A stretch of DNA of 64,000 bases, taken from Balneolales bacterium (GTDB taxonomy: Bacteria; Bacteroidota; Rhodothermia; Balneolales; Cyclonatronaceae). Below are positions 9,224-18,316 of this stretch, one piece after another. The stretch is taken from NCBI GenBank assembly GCA_022565805.1, contig JAIULZ010000003.1, positions 1-64,000 of the forward strand, read 5' to 3'. The position numbers and the translations under genes are program-made. Below the pieces are notes generated by a model. It saw nothing but the letters and a program-made list of their open reading frames with translations. It searched no databases and was not told the origin of the DNA. How positions within the stretch are numbered: the first letter of the stretch is position 1; every line of letters starts with the position of its first letter.

Positions 9224-11242
9224 TTATTTAATAAGCATCATTCGTCCGCTTTGTACTGTGTTTCCGGCCGTAAGTCTGTAGATATAGACTCCACTGGAAA
9301 GCCTGGAAGCATCGAAGTTGAGATTATGTAGCCCGGCACCGAGCTGCTGATTATTGAGTAGCTGAGCCACGCGGCGGCCATCAACAGAGTACACGCTCAG
9401 CGAAGTCGGGTAGGAGGCATCCAGCTCGAAACTGATGCGAGTAGACGGGTTGAATGGGTTCGGATAGTTTTGATGCAGCTTGATTCCGCCCGTTATTTCC
9501 GGCTCAGGCTGTATGTTCACGTTAATTTCCGGCTCGTGTGCACCCATTACCGCTGGGTCATTTCGGTCGTTTCCGAAAAAGTCTGTAGGTACCGATGAAA
9601 TGGCGGGCGCCAGCAAGTTGTCGTTACTGAACATGCTTTCATCCAGAAACGGAGATTCTTCATCCTCAAATAATACTTCGAAAGATACCGAGTTTGAGTC
9701 GAAGCCGGTATTCTCCTGATGCTGAGCCAAAGTGGTTGCGTTGGTTTCGGTACCACCATGTCTGGATAAAAAGGTGTTATCTGCAGCAGAAGGTGAAGCT
9801 ACAAACCAAAGATTGTAGTCGGCATCCATGCTGGAAGCCGCGCTTAGAACCTGTCTGTAAAGGTAGGATGTAACATTTGGGTTGGAGTCGTTATTAATAA
9901 GTATGTTGTTTCTGAGGTCGATCGAAATAGAGGCGCTGCTAAAAGAGGAAATGCCAAAATAGTTCCAGCCATCTCCCTGTACATCCAGCGGATTCATTAC
10001 CAGGGTGTTGTGGTAAATGCGAATGTCTGCTTCGGCATTGTCGGGCGAAGCAATGTAGATGCCATCAAGCCTTTCACCATTTCCGCTGGTAGATGCAAAG
10101 CCGGTGAAGTAATTATTCGCTATATGAATGCTGTGGTTTTCTGTAAGGTCATTGGCGATTTCGATCATGCGAACGCCGCTGCCGCCATCAAAACCATTAA
10201 ACGTATTTGCATGAATTTGAAAGCTTCCGCCGGCATCAACCCAAACGCCACGCGTAATGCCAGAATCGGAATATAGATTGGTGAAGCTGTTGTTTTCGAT
10301 TTCAAAGTTTCCGGCTGAGCTTGCGCGAACGGCTGCAAAGGTGTTGGCGCTCGCGCTGCCGTCGAAGGAGTTTTCCAGAATCTGCACGACTGCATCGGGG
10401 CTGTAAAGCTCTTCTACATAAACGCCGTATCCAAAAAAGTTGCTCTGCTGGTTTACGCTGATATTATTTCCCGAAATCAAGCTGTTTCCACCTTTTTCAC
10501 GAAGCCAAACTCCGTAACGGTTTACCTCAATGTCGTTATCGATTACCGTTAAATCCGGTCCAAATTGAGCCTCCGTGATGCCGTCGGTGAGTACGGCGCG
10601 GGATGAGTTCGCGGCCAGATTTCGGATGTAGTTATTTACTATGCGAACATTCTGATGCCTTGCCTCTGCGCGGCTCGTAATCCGAATGGTGTTGAAAGGG
10701 TTATCACTCTGATTGATGAGAATATTTGTGTTGGCTATCTCGATATTTTCGGTAGCCGCTACCAGCCGAAAACTGCTGCTGCCGTTGGCATCTTCGCTTG
10801 TTTGCAACGTTAAATCCCTGCTGCTGCCTCCAGCTGTGTTCGACCCGTCGATAATGATGTTCCGTGTAAACGTTAGCGCATCGGCACTGCCGGATATATC
10901 TGAAAGCCCGAAAATGAGGGCACCGTCGTATACACCATTATCTTCAGAAGCGCTGAAGGTAATTACCGGGCTTGTTCCGGCAGCCGGCTTAATAGTTACG
11001 GTATTGTCTTCGCCGGGATCGAAACCAATGGCAATATTCTGAGTTTCTTCGATATCGCTGCTTATGAGGAAAACAACATCACCGCTGTTTCCCTGCGCCA
11101 TTAAATCGTCTATGGCAGCACGTAGAGTAGGATAGTCGCTACCCTCACCCACCGTGTAGCTACCCGATAATTGCGCAAGAGCTTTGTCATGAAGGATGAA
11201 TAAACTAATAATGAGAAGGAGTTTTAGTATATGCTGTTTCAT
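9224..11242 (-). CDS. Secreted beta-helix protein with type IX sorting tail (paralogue 1)
   Basis: 672 residues with an N-terminal signal (LKLLLIISLFILHDKALAQ). It is followed by a conserved opening module (LSGSYTVGEGSDYPTLRAAI, then SGDVVFLI and GFDPGEDNTVTIKP) that is nearly repeated in its neighbours. The middle (about 110-480) is rich in short Asn/Ile repeats such as NNYIRNLAANS and GNNISVNQ, typical of right-handed parallel beta-helices. It ends in a sorting domain of about 75 residues beginning NYPNPFNPSTRISFEL and ending GRMMLIK, so it should be exported by the type IX system and cell-attached or released. No catalytic residues for a polysaccharide lyase were identified. It is a member of a tandem paralogue set running to 21520. 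Confidence 0.88.
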   Translation of the reverse strand: MKQHILKLLLIISLFILHDKALAQLSGSYTVGEGSDYPTLRAAIDDLMAQGNSGDVVFLISSDIEETQNIAIGFDPGEDNTVTIKPAAGTSPVITFSASEDNGVYDGALIFGLSDISGSADALTFTRNIIIDGSNTAGGSSRDLTLQTSEDANGSSSFRLVAATENIEIANTNILINQSDNPFNTIRITSRAEARHQNVRIVNNYIRNLAANSSRAVLTDGITEAQFGPDLTVIDNDIEVNRYGVWLREKGGNSLISGNNISVNQQSNFFGYGVYVEELYSPDAVVQILENSFDGSASANTFAAVRASSAGNFEIENNSFTNLYSDSGITRGVWVDAGGSFQIHANTFNGFDGGSGVRMIEIANDLTENHSIHIANNYFTGFASTSGNGERLDGIYIASPDNAEADIRIYHNTLVMNPLDVQGDGWNYFGISSFSSASISIDLRNNILINNDSNPNVTSYLYRQVLSAASSMDADYNLWFVASPSAADNTFLSRHGGTETNATTLAQHQENTGFDSNSVSFEVLFEDEESPFLDESMFSNDNLLAPAISSVPTDFFGNDRNDPAVMGAHEPEINVNIQPEPEITGGIKLHQNYPNPFNPSTRISFELDASYPTSLSVYSVDGRRVAQLLNNQQLGAGLHNLNFDASRLSSGVYIYRLTAGNTVQSGRMMLIK

Positions 11243-11394
11243 GGTTGTGATAAGGTTAATTTCAATGAGCAGGTGCTTGTGTTGTGCTTTATAGGTTGAA
11301 ATCGTAGTTCATGTTGTTCCTATCCGCAAACTGCTCTTTTGGATTTATCAATGAAGGTTTTAGTAAATAGACCGGCTATTAGCTTTGTATTGAA

Positions 11395-11724
11395 TTATTT
11401 CACATAAGCCATGTTGCGCTGTAAACGCACCGTTGAGTAGCCGTTGTTAAATAACAGGGTACAGGTGTATTGGCCGGGTTTTAATCCGCTTGATACATAC
11501 CGTATTTTTTTTTTGCCGGATGTGGTATGTGTTTCTGAATACTGGAAAACGAGATTGCCAGTAGTGTCGTGGATTTGCAAAGTTGCATCTCCGGGATGGT
11601 CGATGGAATATGTTATGACCGTGCTAATCGTAAATGGATTTGGCTGATTAGGATACAGCTCAACCTCATCGTATGCGTCTTTTGAGGCAGAATTTGTATT
11701 AATTGGCAAATGGTTCGTTTTCAT
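11395..11724 (-). CDS. Orphan type IX sorting-domain-like mini-protein
   Basis: 109 residues consisting of little more than a sorting domain: YPNQPNPFTISTVITYSI near residue 30, then the expected strands (DATLQIHDTTGNLVFQY, SSGLKPGQYTCTLLFN). It has no visible signal peptide (it starts MKTNHLPINTNSASKD), so it is either a broken remnant of a larger paralogue or a cytoplasmic or regulatory stand-alone tail. It lies between two full-length members of the surface-protein array on the same strand. The NQPNPF variant differs from the NYPNPF of the neighbours, which argues for divergence rather than recent truncation. Expression is uncertain. Confidence 0.6.
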   Translation of the reverse strand: MKTNHLPINTNSASKDAYDEVELYPNQPNPFTISTVITYSIDHPGDATLQIHDTTGNLVFQYSETHTTSGKKKIRYVSSGLKPGQYTCTLLFNNGYSTVRLQRNMAYVK

Positions 11725-11794
11725 TACAGCTAAATTTTCTTTGCTAATTGCTTTGAATATCGATTACTAATCGAAGCGATTTAAAGCTTTATAT

Positions 11795-14572
11795 CTACTG
11801 TATAAGCGTCATTTTTCGGATTCTGATTTCGCTTCCTGCGCGAAGCCTGTACATATACACACCCGAAGCAAGACCAGATGCATCAAAGGTGATGTGATGG
11901 ATTCCCGCGGATAGCTGCTCACTGGCCAAAATGGCTACTCTTCTTCCAAGCAAGTCGAAGACCTCAAGCGTAACATTTGCGCTTTCTGGCAGCGAAAACC
12001 GTATTTGAGTAACCGGATTAAATGGATTTGGGTAATTTTGGTCCAACTTTAAATTTCCGGCTACATCATGGCTGTAACCTGCAGAGGTGGAAAGCTGTGT
12101 TCCTTCCCAGGCGCCCATGTAGGGCGAGTCGGGGTCGCGTTCTTTGCCATCGATATCGGTTGAAATACCAGCTGCCGCAGTACCGGCAAGTGCCGGGTCA
12201 CCATCGGAGTTTCCGCTGAGCCTCAGGTTCCCGGAGCTTACAAACTCAACAGGGACTTCTTGTCCGCTAACATCTTGAGCCGAAAGCTGTTGCCACTCAT
12301 CAAGATTGGTTACATTTCCATTTGCGCCACCCCATCTGCCAAAAAAGTTCTGGTTTTCGACAGAGGGAGCACTCACAAAGATATTGTTAAAATCTGAGGT
12401 CCAGCTTCCGGCAGACAAAAACCGGAAAATGCCGTATGAGACTATTTCGGGCTGTTCGTCTTTCAGCACAATGATGTTATTCTTTACAAGCGCGCTTATT
12501 TGGTTGTTGCTGTTCATCTGTATCCCGCGGTATCTCCAGCCATCTCCGCCGGTATAATTGAGCGGCTGCATCAATAGGGTGTTGTGAAATACATTTGCCT
12601 GTAATGCTCCATCGGGCGAGGCCAAAAGAATGCCGTAAAAATAGACGTCATCAGTCGGGTTAGCTCCGTTGTACTCAAATCCGAAAAGCATGTTATTGTA
12701 AATTTCGACGGTTCCGGAAGCGGCGATTTCGATTCCGTACAGTTGTCCCCGTGCAGAAAGCCGGCTGAATTCATTATTGAAGATTTCTATTTTAACATCA
12801 CCCGTTGCGGTATCTTCTATGAACACGCCCCGCGCCAAAAATCCATCGTTTTCATGTATTCGAATCTCATTATTGTGAAACCGGGTATCGCCGCCAAACT
12901 CACGAAGCCAGAGCCCATACCGGCTTGCTTCAATCAGGCTGCTTTTAATGGTGAGTAATCCGGGTGGCGATAAGGGCCTTTCGAATGCATCGCGAACAGC
13001 AATTGCCCTGGCCGAAGAACGGCTTTTGTTTTTGATGTTAACCTTATCGAAGACCACATCAGAAACCAGATAATCGACCTGATCTCTGCGCAGATTTGTG
13101 ATGAGTACCGCTTCGAAGCTGGGCTGATTTATCTCGATATTCAGGTTTCGGATTTGCAGATTCTCTGCATGTAAAATCCGTATGTAATTGGTAGCTGCTG
13201 CGTTGTTTGAGGTGCGGAACGTCATGTTTTCACTGCTCCCGGCTTCGCCATTTCCGCCCTGTATGGTCAGGTTTTTAACTTTTCTGAGCTGGCTCCAGTT
13301 GTCTGCTTCTGCTCCTATTACAAGCGCCCCGTTAATGCTGGAATTTCCATTTTCGCCCGCAAATGTTACCGTTGGAACAACGCCCTCAAGCGGACGAATG
13401 GTGAGCTCATACCCAGCGGTGTTTGTTCCTATAAATACATTTCCGGTTTCGGTGAGGTCGCTTGTAATTACTACATCCAGATCGCCGTCGAGCTCGCGCG
13501 ACGATAAAAACTGAAACGCTTCTTCCAGGCTGCTGTAATCCGGATTCTGATTGCCCGGCGCAGAGCCTGGTTCGCCCACATAAATAATTCCGCCCGGAAC
13601 CGCATCCTGAAACGCAATTCCAAATGTCGAAATCACCGTATTTATGGGCGTGCTCATGTCGTTGTAGTCACCCAGTTCGCGAAGGTACCGGGCCATTTCA
13701 TAATGGATGAAAGTATGCCCATTGGCAGCCGACCATTGGCCCTGTGGATTTTGCGTAGCCGCAAGCAGAGACAAGTCATTCATTGTATTTTCATCGTAAA
13801 CTCCGGCCGGAATATTTCTTTCTTCAAGCAAATCGGCCAGGGTGTAAAGCACGGGCTGCGGATGAATGGTGCCGTTTGAGATTACCACATCGGGATATCC
13901 ATCATAAATTGGGTTGGAATCATTAAAGCCATGTAGCTGCAGTGCTTCGGCTTCTGCCCATACCTCATGTGCGCGCTGGAAAATACTGGGATGATCTCTT
14001 GCCACATCCGAAACGGGATTTGTTCCCTGCGGACCATTTGAAAATCGATGGGCACCGGCAATGGAATAAAACCTCATTCTGTGCCGGACAAACGATCGGG
14101 CTCCAACCTGTGGCGTATTAATATCAAAGAGCGGATGCGGTACCTGAACGTGTACGTTTCGGTCGAAATTCTCTCTTATTACATACATTCCCCAGCCGCG
14201 TGTGATGGGAGCCGGCTCATAGATCAGATAAAAGGTATCCGGGTTTTCTCCAGTGTGATGAAATCTGTAAAACTGATATCCATACTGATCCAGAATTGGC
14301 TGTACAGCACTGTAGTTACCGCTTTTCATATATTCGAATACCTGTCCGAAATCGTCTATTTCCTGCTGCGTTGGCGGCTGATAACCGTTGCTGCCGGAAC
14401 CGGGCATATGCGATACAATTTCCTGAAACAGAAACGTATTAAAGCTGCCAGTAAAATCTGTCTGAGCCGTTGCATAATTACTTATAAATAGCATTGGAAG
14501 CATGCAGATCAGCCAGAGCAGCAATCGCGGTGTACTCGTAGTTATTTGCGAATTCGTATTTCGGATAGACAT
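11795..14572 (-). CDS. Secreted protein: N-terminal globular domain, beta-helix, type IX tail
   Basis: 925 residues with a signal segment (LLLWLICMLPMLFISNYATAQ). Unlike its paralogues, it carries an extra domain of about 270 residues (about 40-310) before the shared beta-helix module. The extra domain has clustered His/Asp/Glu: HVQVPHPLFD (His146, Asp150), AGAHRF (His175), QRAHEVW (His202) and GHTFIHYEMARYL (His286, His290, Glu292). This layout resembles zinc amidohydrolases of the N-formylglutamate/poly-gamma-glutamate hydrolase type, but I cannot confirm the fold. The beta-helix (about 330-760) and the NYPNPFNPVTQIRFSLPE tail match the neighbours. A role in hydrolysing a surface or environmental polymer is an inference only. 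Confidence 0.85.
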   Translation of the reverse strand: MSIRNTNSQITTSTPRLLLWLICMLPMLFISNYATAQTDFTGSFNTFLFQEIVSHMPGSGSNGYQPPTQQEIDDFGQVFEYMKSGNYSAVQPILDQYGYQFYRFHHTGENPDTFYLIYEPAPITRGWGMYVIRENFDRNVHVQVPHPLFDINTPQVGARSFVRHRMRFYSIAGAHRFSNGPQGTNPVSDVARDHPSIFQRAHEVWAEAEALQLHGFNDSNPIYDGYPDVVISNGTIHPQPVLYTLADLLEERNIPAGVYDENTMNDLSLLAATQNPQGQWSAANGHTFIHYEMARYLRELGDYNDMSTPINTVISTFGIAFQDAVPGGIIYVGEPGSAPGNQNPDYSSLEEAFQFLSSRELDGDLDVVITSDLTETGNVFIGTNTAGYELTIRPLEGVVPTVTFAGENGNSSINGALVIGAEADNWSQLRKVKNLTIQGGNGEAGSSENMTFRTSNNAAATNYIRILHAENLQIRNLNIEINQPSFEAVLITNLRRDQVDYLVSDVVFDKVNIKNKSRSSARAIAVRDAFERPLSPPGLLTIKSSLIEASRYGLWLREFGGDTRFHNNEIRIHENDGFLARGVFIEDTATGDVKIEIFNNEFSRLSARGQLYGIEIAASGTVEIYNNMLFGFEYNGANPTDDVYFYGILLASPDGALQANVFHNTLLMQPLNYTGGDGWRYRGIQMNSNNQISALVKNNIIVLKDEQPEIVSYGIFRFLSAGSWTSDFNNIFVSAPSVENQNFFGRWGGANGNVTNLDEWQQLSAQDVSGQEVPVEFVSSGNLRLSGNSDGDPALAGTAAAGISTDIDGKERDPDSPYMGAWEGTQLSTSAGYSHDVAGNLKLDQNYPNPFNPVTQIRFSLPESANVTLEVFDLLGRRVAILASEQLSAGIHHITFDASGLASGVYMYRLRAGSEIRIRKMTLIQ

Positions 14573-14757
14573 ATTCTAAAAAGAGATTGCGAAGCGATAA
14601 TGTGAAAGTAGGCTTGGGAAAAAACAGACTCGTAGAAACGCGACAGCGAAAAATTGGCCGTAGTCAACGCCGGAGTCCCGAATAATCGGATCGAAAGACA
14701 GAAGACGGCAAATAAACGGTTTCCCAAAGCCTTCTGAAAGCATGATGCAGTTCAAGT

Positions 14758-17700
14758 CTATTTTACAAGCATCATTTTTCGGGTATATACTTGATTACCA
14801 GCGCTTAATCGTATCAGGTAAATTCCGCTTGAGAGACTGCTTCCGTCGAATGTTCGGGTGTGGCTGCCTGCGGTTAAAGATTCGTTTACCACAAGACTTG
14901 CCACCCGCTGACCCAAAATATTCATCACTTCGAGGGTAACAATCTCGGCCGAAGCAAGGTCGAAGGCGATTTTGGTCTGCGGATTAAAGGGGTTGGGGTA
15001 ATTTTGGTGAAGGGCTGTTTCGGCAGGTAATTCATTTCCGGGCAGGGATGTGCCAACAGTATGAATGAGCTCTATATCGAAATCAGACCAGCTTATTTGC
15101 TCTCCGTCTGCTACGGAAACTACTAACCGGTTTATGGATAAATTTCCGCTGAGGATGCTTTCATGAATTGAAAAATCCATCACAAAAAACTGACTAGCCG
15201 AAACGGGCGCTGTAAGTCCTTTGTGCACCCATGCGCCTCTGAAAACGGGAACCTCATGCTGGGAAAAACTCAGCAGATTTCCTGATTCGTACCAATTTTC
15301 TGCCCAGTCGCCTTTTTGGGTTTCATCAAGCTGAATGGCGTTGCTTCCTGCACCTTCTATTTCCAGATCGTAGGCAAGTCCCTGAATTTGAACATCTGAA
15401 GCGGGACGAATTTTGGCGGTCAGCTGATCGCCGGGGTTCAAATCGGGTAGTAATACAGTAAATGGGTTTGAGTGAGTGTCGGCACGGTTAGCGTGTGTTT
15501 TGCCAAAATTGAGCCCAACAGCAAGAAGGTCGGAGTGATTTACAACACCATCACCATTTGTGTCGGAGTAGGTAGCTACTTCCGGGTTCCAGGGTTCAGC
15601 GGGCTGAGGAGTCCAATCTGAGCTACTGTCTTCTCTTGCTGGTCCGGTAGATCCCCAGAATGTTCCCAATGAGAGTACATCCAACTCATCAACAATGCCA
15701 TCATTATTGGCATCACCCGGCCAAACGATAACCAAATCGGGCTCGGGAAGGCTATCATCATCGTTAAAGAAAACAGTATCAAGAACTTGCTCAGAGCCGG
15801 GCTCGCCTAGTGTGAAAACTCTGTTTAGCATAGGATCCTCGCCAAGAAGTTCCCAGCCATCGTTTGGAAGCGTTCTGCCATCGCCAGCCTGAATGAAAAA
15901 CTTGTACTCCGAAGGAGTACCGGCCTCACCTTCTATAGCTCGGCTGATGGAATAAACTAAGCTGTTTTCTGCCACAGGGCTCATTTCATCATCCAAGCCG
16001 AAATCGTTGAAATCACCTCTTAGAAATACCTGATCACCTGCATCAAGACTGAAATTTTCAAGTTCCTGCTGTATGCTCATGTCTACCGAAAAAGTGACAA
16101 TGCGCTCATTCATGTTAAGCTGCGGACCCTCAAAAGCGCCGCGGTACGGATTATCCGGATCTCTCGGAGTACCATCTATATCGGCAGGCACTTCGGCTAA
16201 GGGAAGTCCAGCCAGATCGAAGTCGCCAAGGGAGTTGCCGCTCAGACGAAGGTCATCGCTACTAACAAACTCAACGGACTTGAAAATAGCGTTTTCATCT
16301 TCGCCGGTGCTGTTTTGATGCCCCTCAAGTGTAGCGGTATTTGTGCTTGCAGCTCCATGTCTCGACAGCCATGTTTCACTCGATTCCGGATTTTCTACAA
16401 ACCAAAGATTGAAATCTGCGCTTAAATCCGAAGCCGCCGAACCGCCCTGATAATACGCATGGCTGATTACACTGCTGCCATTATTGTCGGCATTAACAAA
16501 GATGTTATTCAAAAGGTCAACAGAAATCCGCGCATTGCTGAATACGGATAGACCGCGATAGGTCCAGCCGGAGCCACTAACAGTAAGTGGATTCATGAGA
16601 ATGCTGTTGTTATACATTCGCAAACTGGCTTCTGCGGGATCCGCAGGGCTTCTTAAAATAATGCCAAACAGATTTTCGCCACTACCCTCCGAGCTGAATC
16701 CGGTAATCATATTGTTGGTTAGCGTTGCCGTGTAGCTGCTGCTCATGCCGCTGTTAAAGCTAATCACCTGCAGGCCGCCATCGCCCCGAAAATTGGTGAA
16801 TTCATTTCCATCAATTAAAAAGCTACTGCCTGCTTCCAGTTCAAGCGCGGTAAACAAGCCCTCTGCAGATAGCGCACGAAACATATTCGACTCTAAAGAA
16901 TATTCGGTCGGCGAATTAAGAAGCACTGCCGTTAAATCTCCGCTAACGGAACTGTTCTCAAAGGTATTACCGGTGATGGTGATCAGCCCGGTTTGGTCTC
17001 TGAATTCGATAAACCGTACCTCAGACGGGCTATCGAACTGACTAAATATGTTATTTGAGATCGAATAATTCCCGGCGGCCTCGGCCCAGATTCCGCGCGT
17101 AATCCCATCGCCTGAACTAAGCTCAGAAAAATCATTTCCCGAAATTTGGTACGAAGCCGGAGCGCTTGCGCGTATTCCAACCATGGTATTCGGGCTAAAA
17201 CTGTTTGTAAAACTATTGTTCTCAATTTCAATTACTGTTTCGGGGCTCGCTGTTTCATCAACTAAAACTCCATAGGCAAAGAAATTCCCGGTATGATCAA
17301 TCGAAATATTGTTGCCCCGTATAAAGCTGCTTCCACCAACTTCTCTTAGCCAGATACCGTAACGACGGGTAAGAATATCGTTGTTCTCTATCGTAAGAAC
17401 CGGACCGTTTACGGCATTTACGATGCCATCTGTTATGATCGCCCGAGCTGAATTTGCATTCAGGTTGGTGATTTCATTATTTATAAGGCGAATATCTTCA
17501 TGGCGGGAGTCGGAGCGGCTCGTAATTCGGATGGTGTTAAACGGGTTGCCCGACTGATTGATCTCAAAAATGGTGTTTAGAAACTGAATATTGTCGGTAT
17601 CACCTATAATTCTGAAAACATTATTTCCAAGCGCGCCTGTGTCTGTACGAAGGGTTAGGTCACGCGAATTGCCGCCCGGTTCCGAAGAGCCGTCGAAAAT

Positions 17701-18087
17701 AATATTTCGGGTTAAAGTAAGCGCGGCGCCTCCTCCATCGGGTTCGGTAAGACCTATCACAAGCGCCCCGTCGTAAAAACTGTTGGTGGAAGTACCAAGA
17801 AAAGTTACAACTGGAGCAGTACCCGGCAGCGGACGAATAGTAACGGTGTTTTCCTCGCCCGGATCAAAGCCAAGCACCACATTGGCCGACTCGGTAAGGT
17901 CTTCGGTTATCAAAAACGCAACATCACCGCTGTTTCCTTCGGTCATGAGGGTATCAAAAGCTTCTTTAAGCGTACTAAAATCCTGATCAATACCAATAGT
18001 GTAGGAACCGCTAAGCTGCGCTTGGGCGAGATTTATACTAAATAAAAAAAGGATGATACAGAGAGAAGAGTAAAGCTTTTTCATCAT
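14758..18087 (-). CDS. Secreted beta-helix protein with CBM-like and dockerin-like modules and type IX tail
   Basis: 1109 residues, the longest paralogue of the array. After a signal peptide (SLCIILFLFSINLAQAQ) comes the shared LSGSYTIGIDQDFSTLKEAF module and a long Asn-rich beta-helix (to about residue 620). A sandwich-like domain follows (about 659-765; VTFSVDMSIQQ, VFLRGDFNDFG, YKFFIQAGDG), similar to starch/glycogen-binding CBM20/48 folds. Next come two EF-hand-like loops of dockerin type I (PGDANNDGIVDELDVLSLG and DTNGDGVVNHSDLLAVGLN, about 787-860), a cohesin-like or Ig-like stretch, and the sorting tail (NYPNPFNPQTKIAFDL). The start may be either of two adjacent ATGs (18087 or 18084). 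The dockerin and CBM calls are pattern-based. Polysaccharide attachment is plausible. Confidence 0.88.
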   Translation of the reverse strand: MMKKLYSSLCIILFLFSINLAQAQLSGSYTIGIDQDFSTLKEAFDTLMTEGNSGDVAFLITEDLTESANVVLGFDPGEENTVTIRPLPGTAPVVTFLGTSTNSFYDGALVIGLTEPDGGGAALTLTRNIIFDGSSEPGGNSRDLTLRTDTGALGNNVFRIIGDTDNIQFLNTIFEINQSGNPFNTIRITSRSDSRHEDIRLINNEITNLNANSARAIITDGIVNAVNGPVLTIENNDILTRRYGIWLREVGGSSFIRGNNISIDHTGNFFAYGVLVDETASPETVIEIENNSFTNSFSPNTMVGIRASAPASYQISGNDFSELSSGDGITRGIWAEAAGNYSISNNIFSQFDSPSEVRFIEFRDQTGLITITGNTFENSSVSGDLTAVLLNSPTEYSLESNMFRALSAEGLFTALELEAGSSFLIDGNEFTNFRGDGGLQVISFNSGMSSSYTATLTNNMITGFSSEGSGENLFGIILRSPADPAEASLRMYNNSILMNPLTVSGSGWTYRGLSVFSNARISVDLLNNIFVNADNNGSSVISHAYYQGGSAASDLSADFNLWFVENPESSETWLSRHGAASTNTATLEGHQNSTGEDENAIFKSVEFVSSDDLRLSGNSLGDFDLAGLPLAEVPADIDGTPRDPDNPYRGAFEGPQLNMNERIVTFSVDMSIQQELENFSLDAGDQVFLRGDFNDFGLDDEMSPVAENSLVYSISRAIEGEAGTPSEYKFFIQAGDGRTLPNDGWELLGEDPMLNRVFTLGEPGSEQVLDTVFFNDDDSLPEPDLVIVWPGDANNDGIVDELDVLSLGTFWGSTGPAREDSSSDWTPQPAEPWNPEVATYSDTNGDGVVNHSDLLAVGLNFGKTHANRADTHSNPFTVLLPDLNPGDQLTAKIRPASDVQIQGLAYDLEIEGAGSNAIQLDETQKGDWAENWYESGNLLSFSQHEVPVFRGAWVHKGLTAPVSASQFFVMDFSIHESILSGNLSINRLVVSVADGEQISWSDFDIELIHTVGTSLPGNELPAETALHQNYPNPFNPQTKIAFDLASAEIVTLEVMNILGQRVASLVVNESLTAGSHTRTFDGSSLSSGIYLIRLSAGNQVYTRKMMLVK

Positions 18088-18245
18088 AAAATCAGGTTTA
18101 ATGGATGTGTTTGCCGCTTTAGTGAGCGCCGTATTTTCAGAAATTTATGTAGTGATAGCGAAGCGATAATGTTGCTCAACGGAAAGCTGTTTTGAAGCCC
18201 TCATCACAAAAATATTAGCGTGGCTGAACGGAATTTCATGGAGAT

Positions 18246-18282
18246 TTCCGGCTTGCTTAGTTTAGCAGTAAGCAAGCCGGAA
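18246..18282. other. Strong 14-bp hairpin between two paralogues
   Basis: TTCCGGCTTGCTTA (18246-18259) pairs perfectly with 18269-18282 across a 9-base loop. There is no T-run on either side, so it is not a classical intrinsic terminator. It lies just past the stop of the gene at 18317-21520 (minus strand) and may protect its mRNA end or lower read-through into the next paralogue. Confidence 0.6.
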
Positions 18283-18316
18283 TACCAGTAGTCGAATATT
18301 GCCCCTGCAATTGGGC

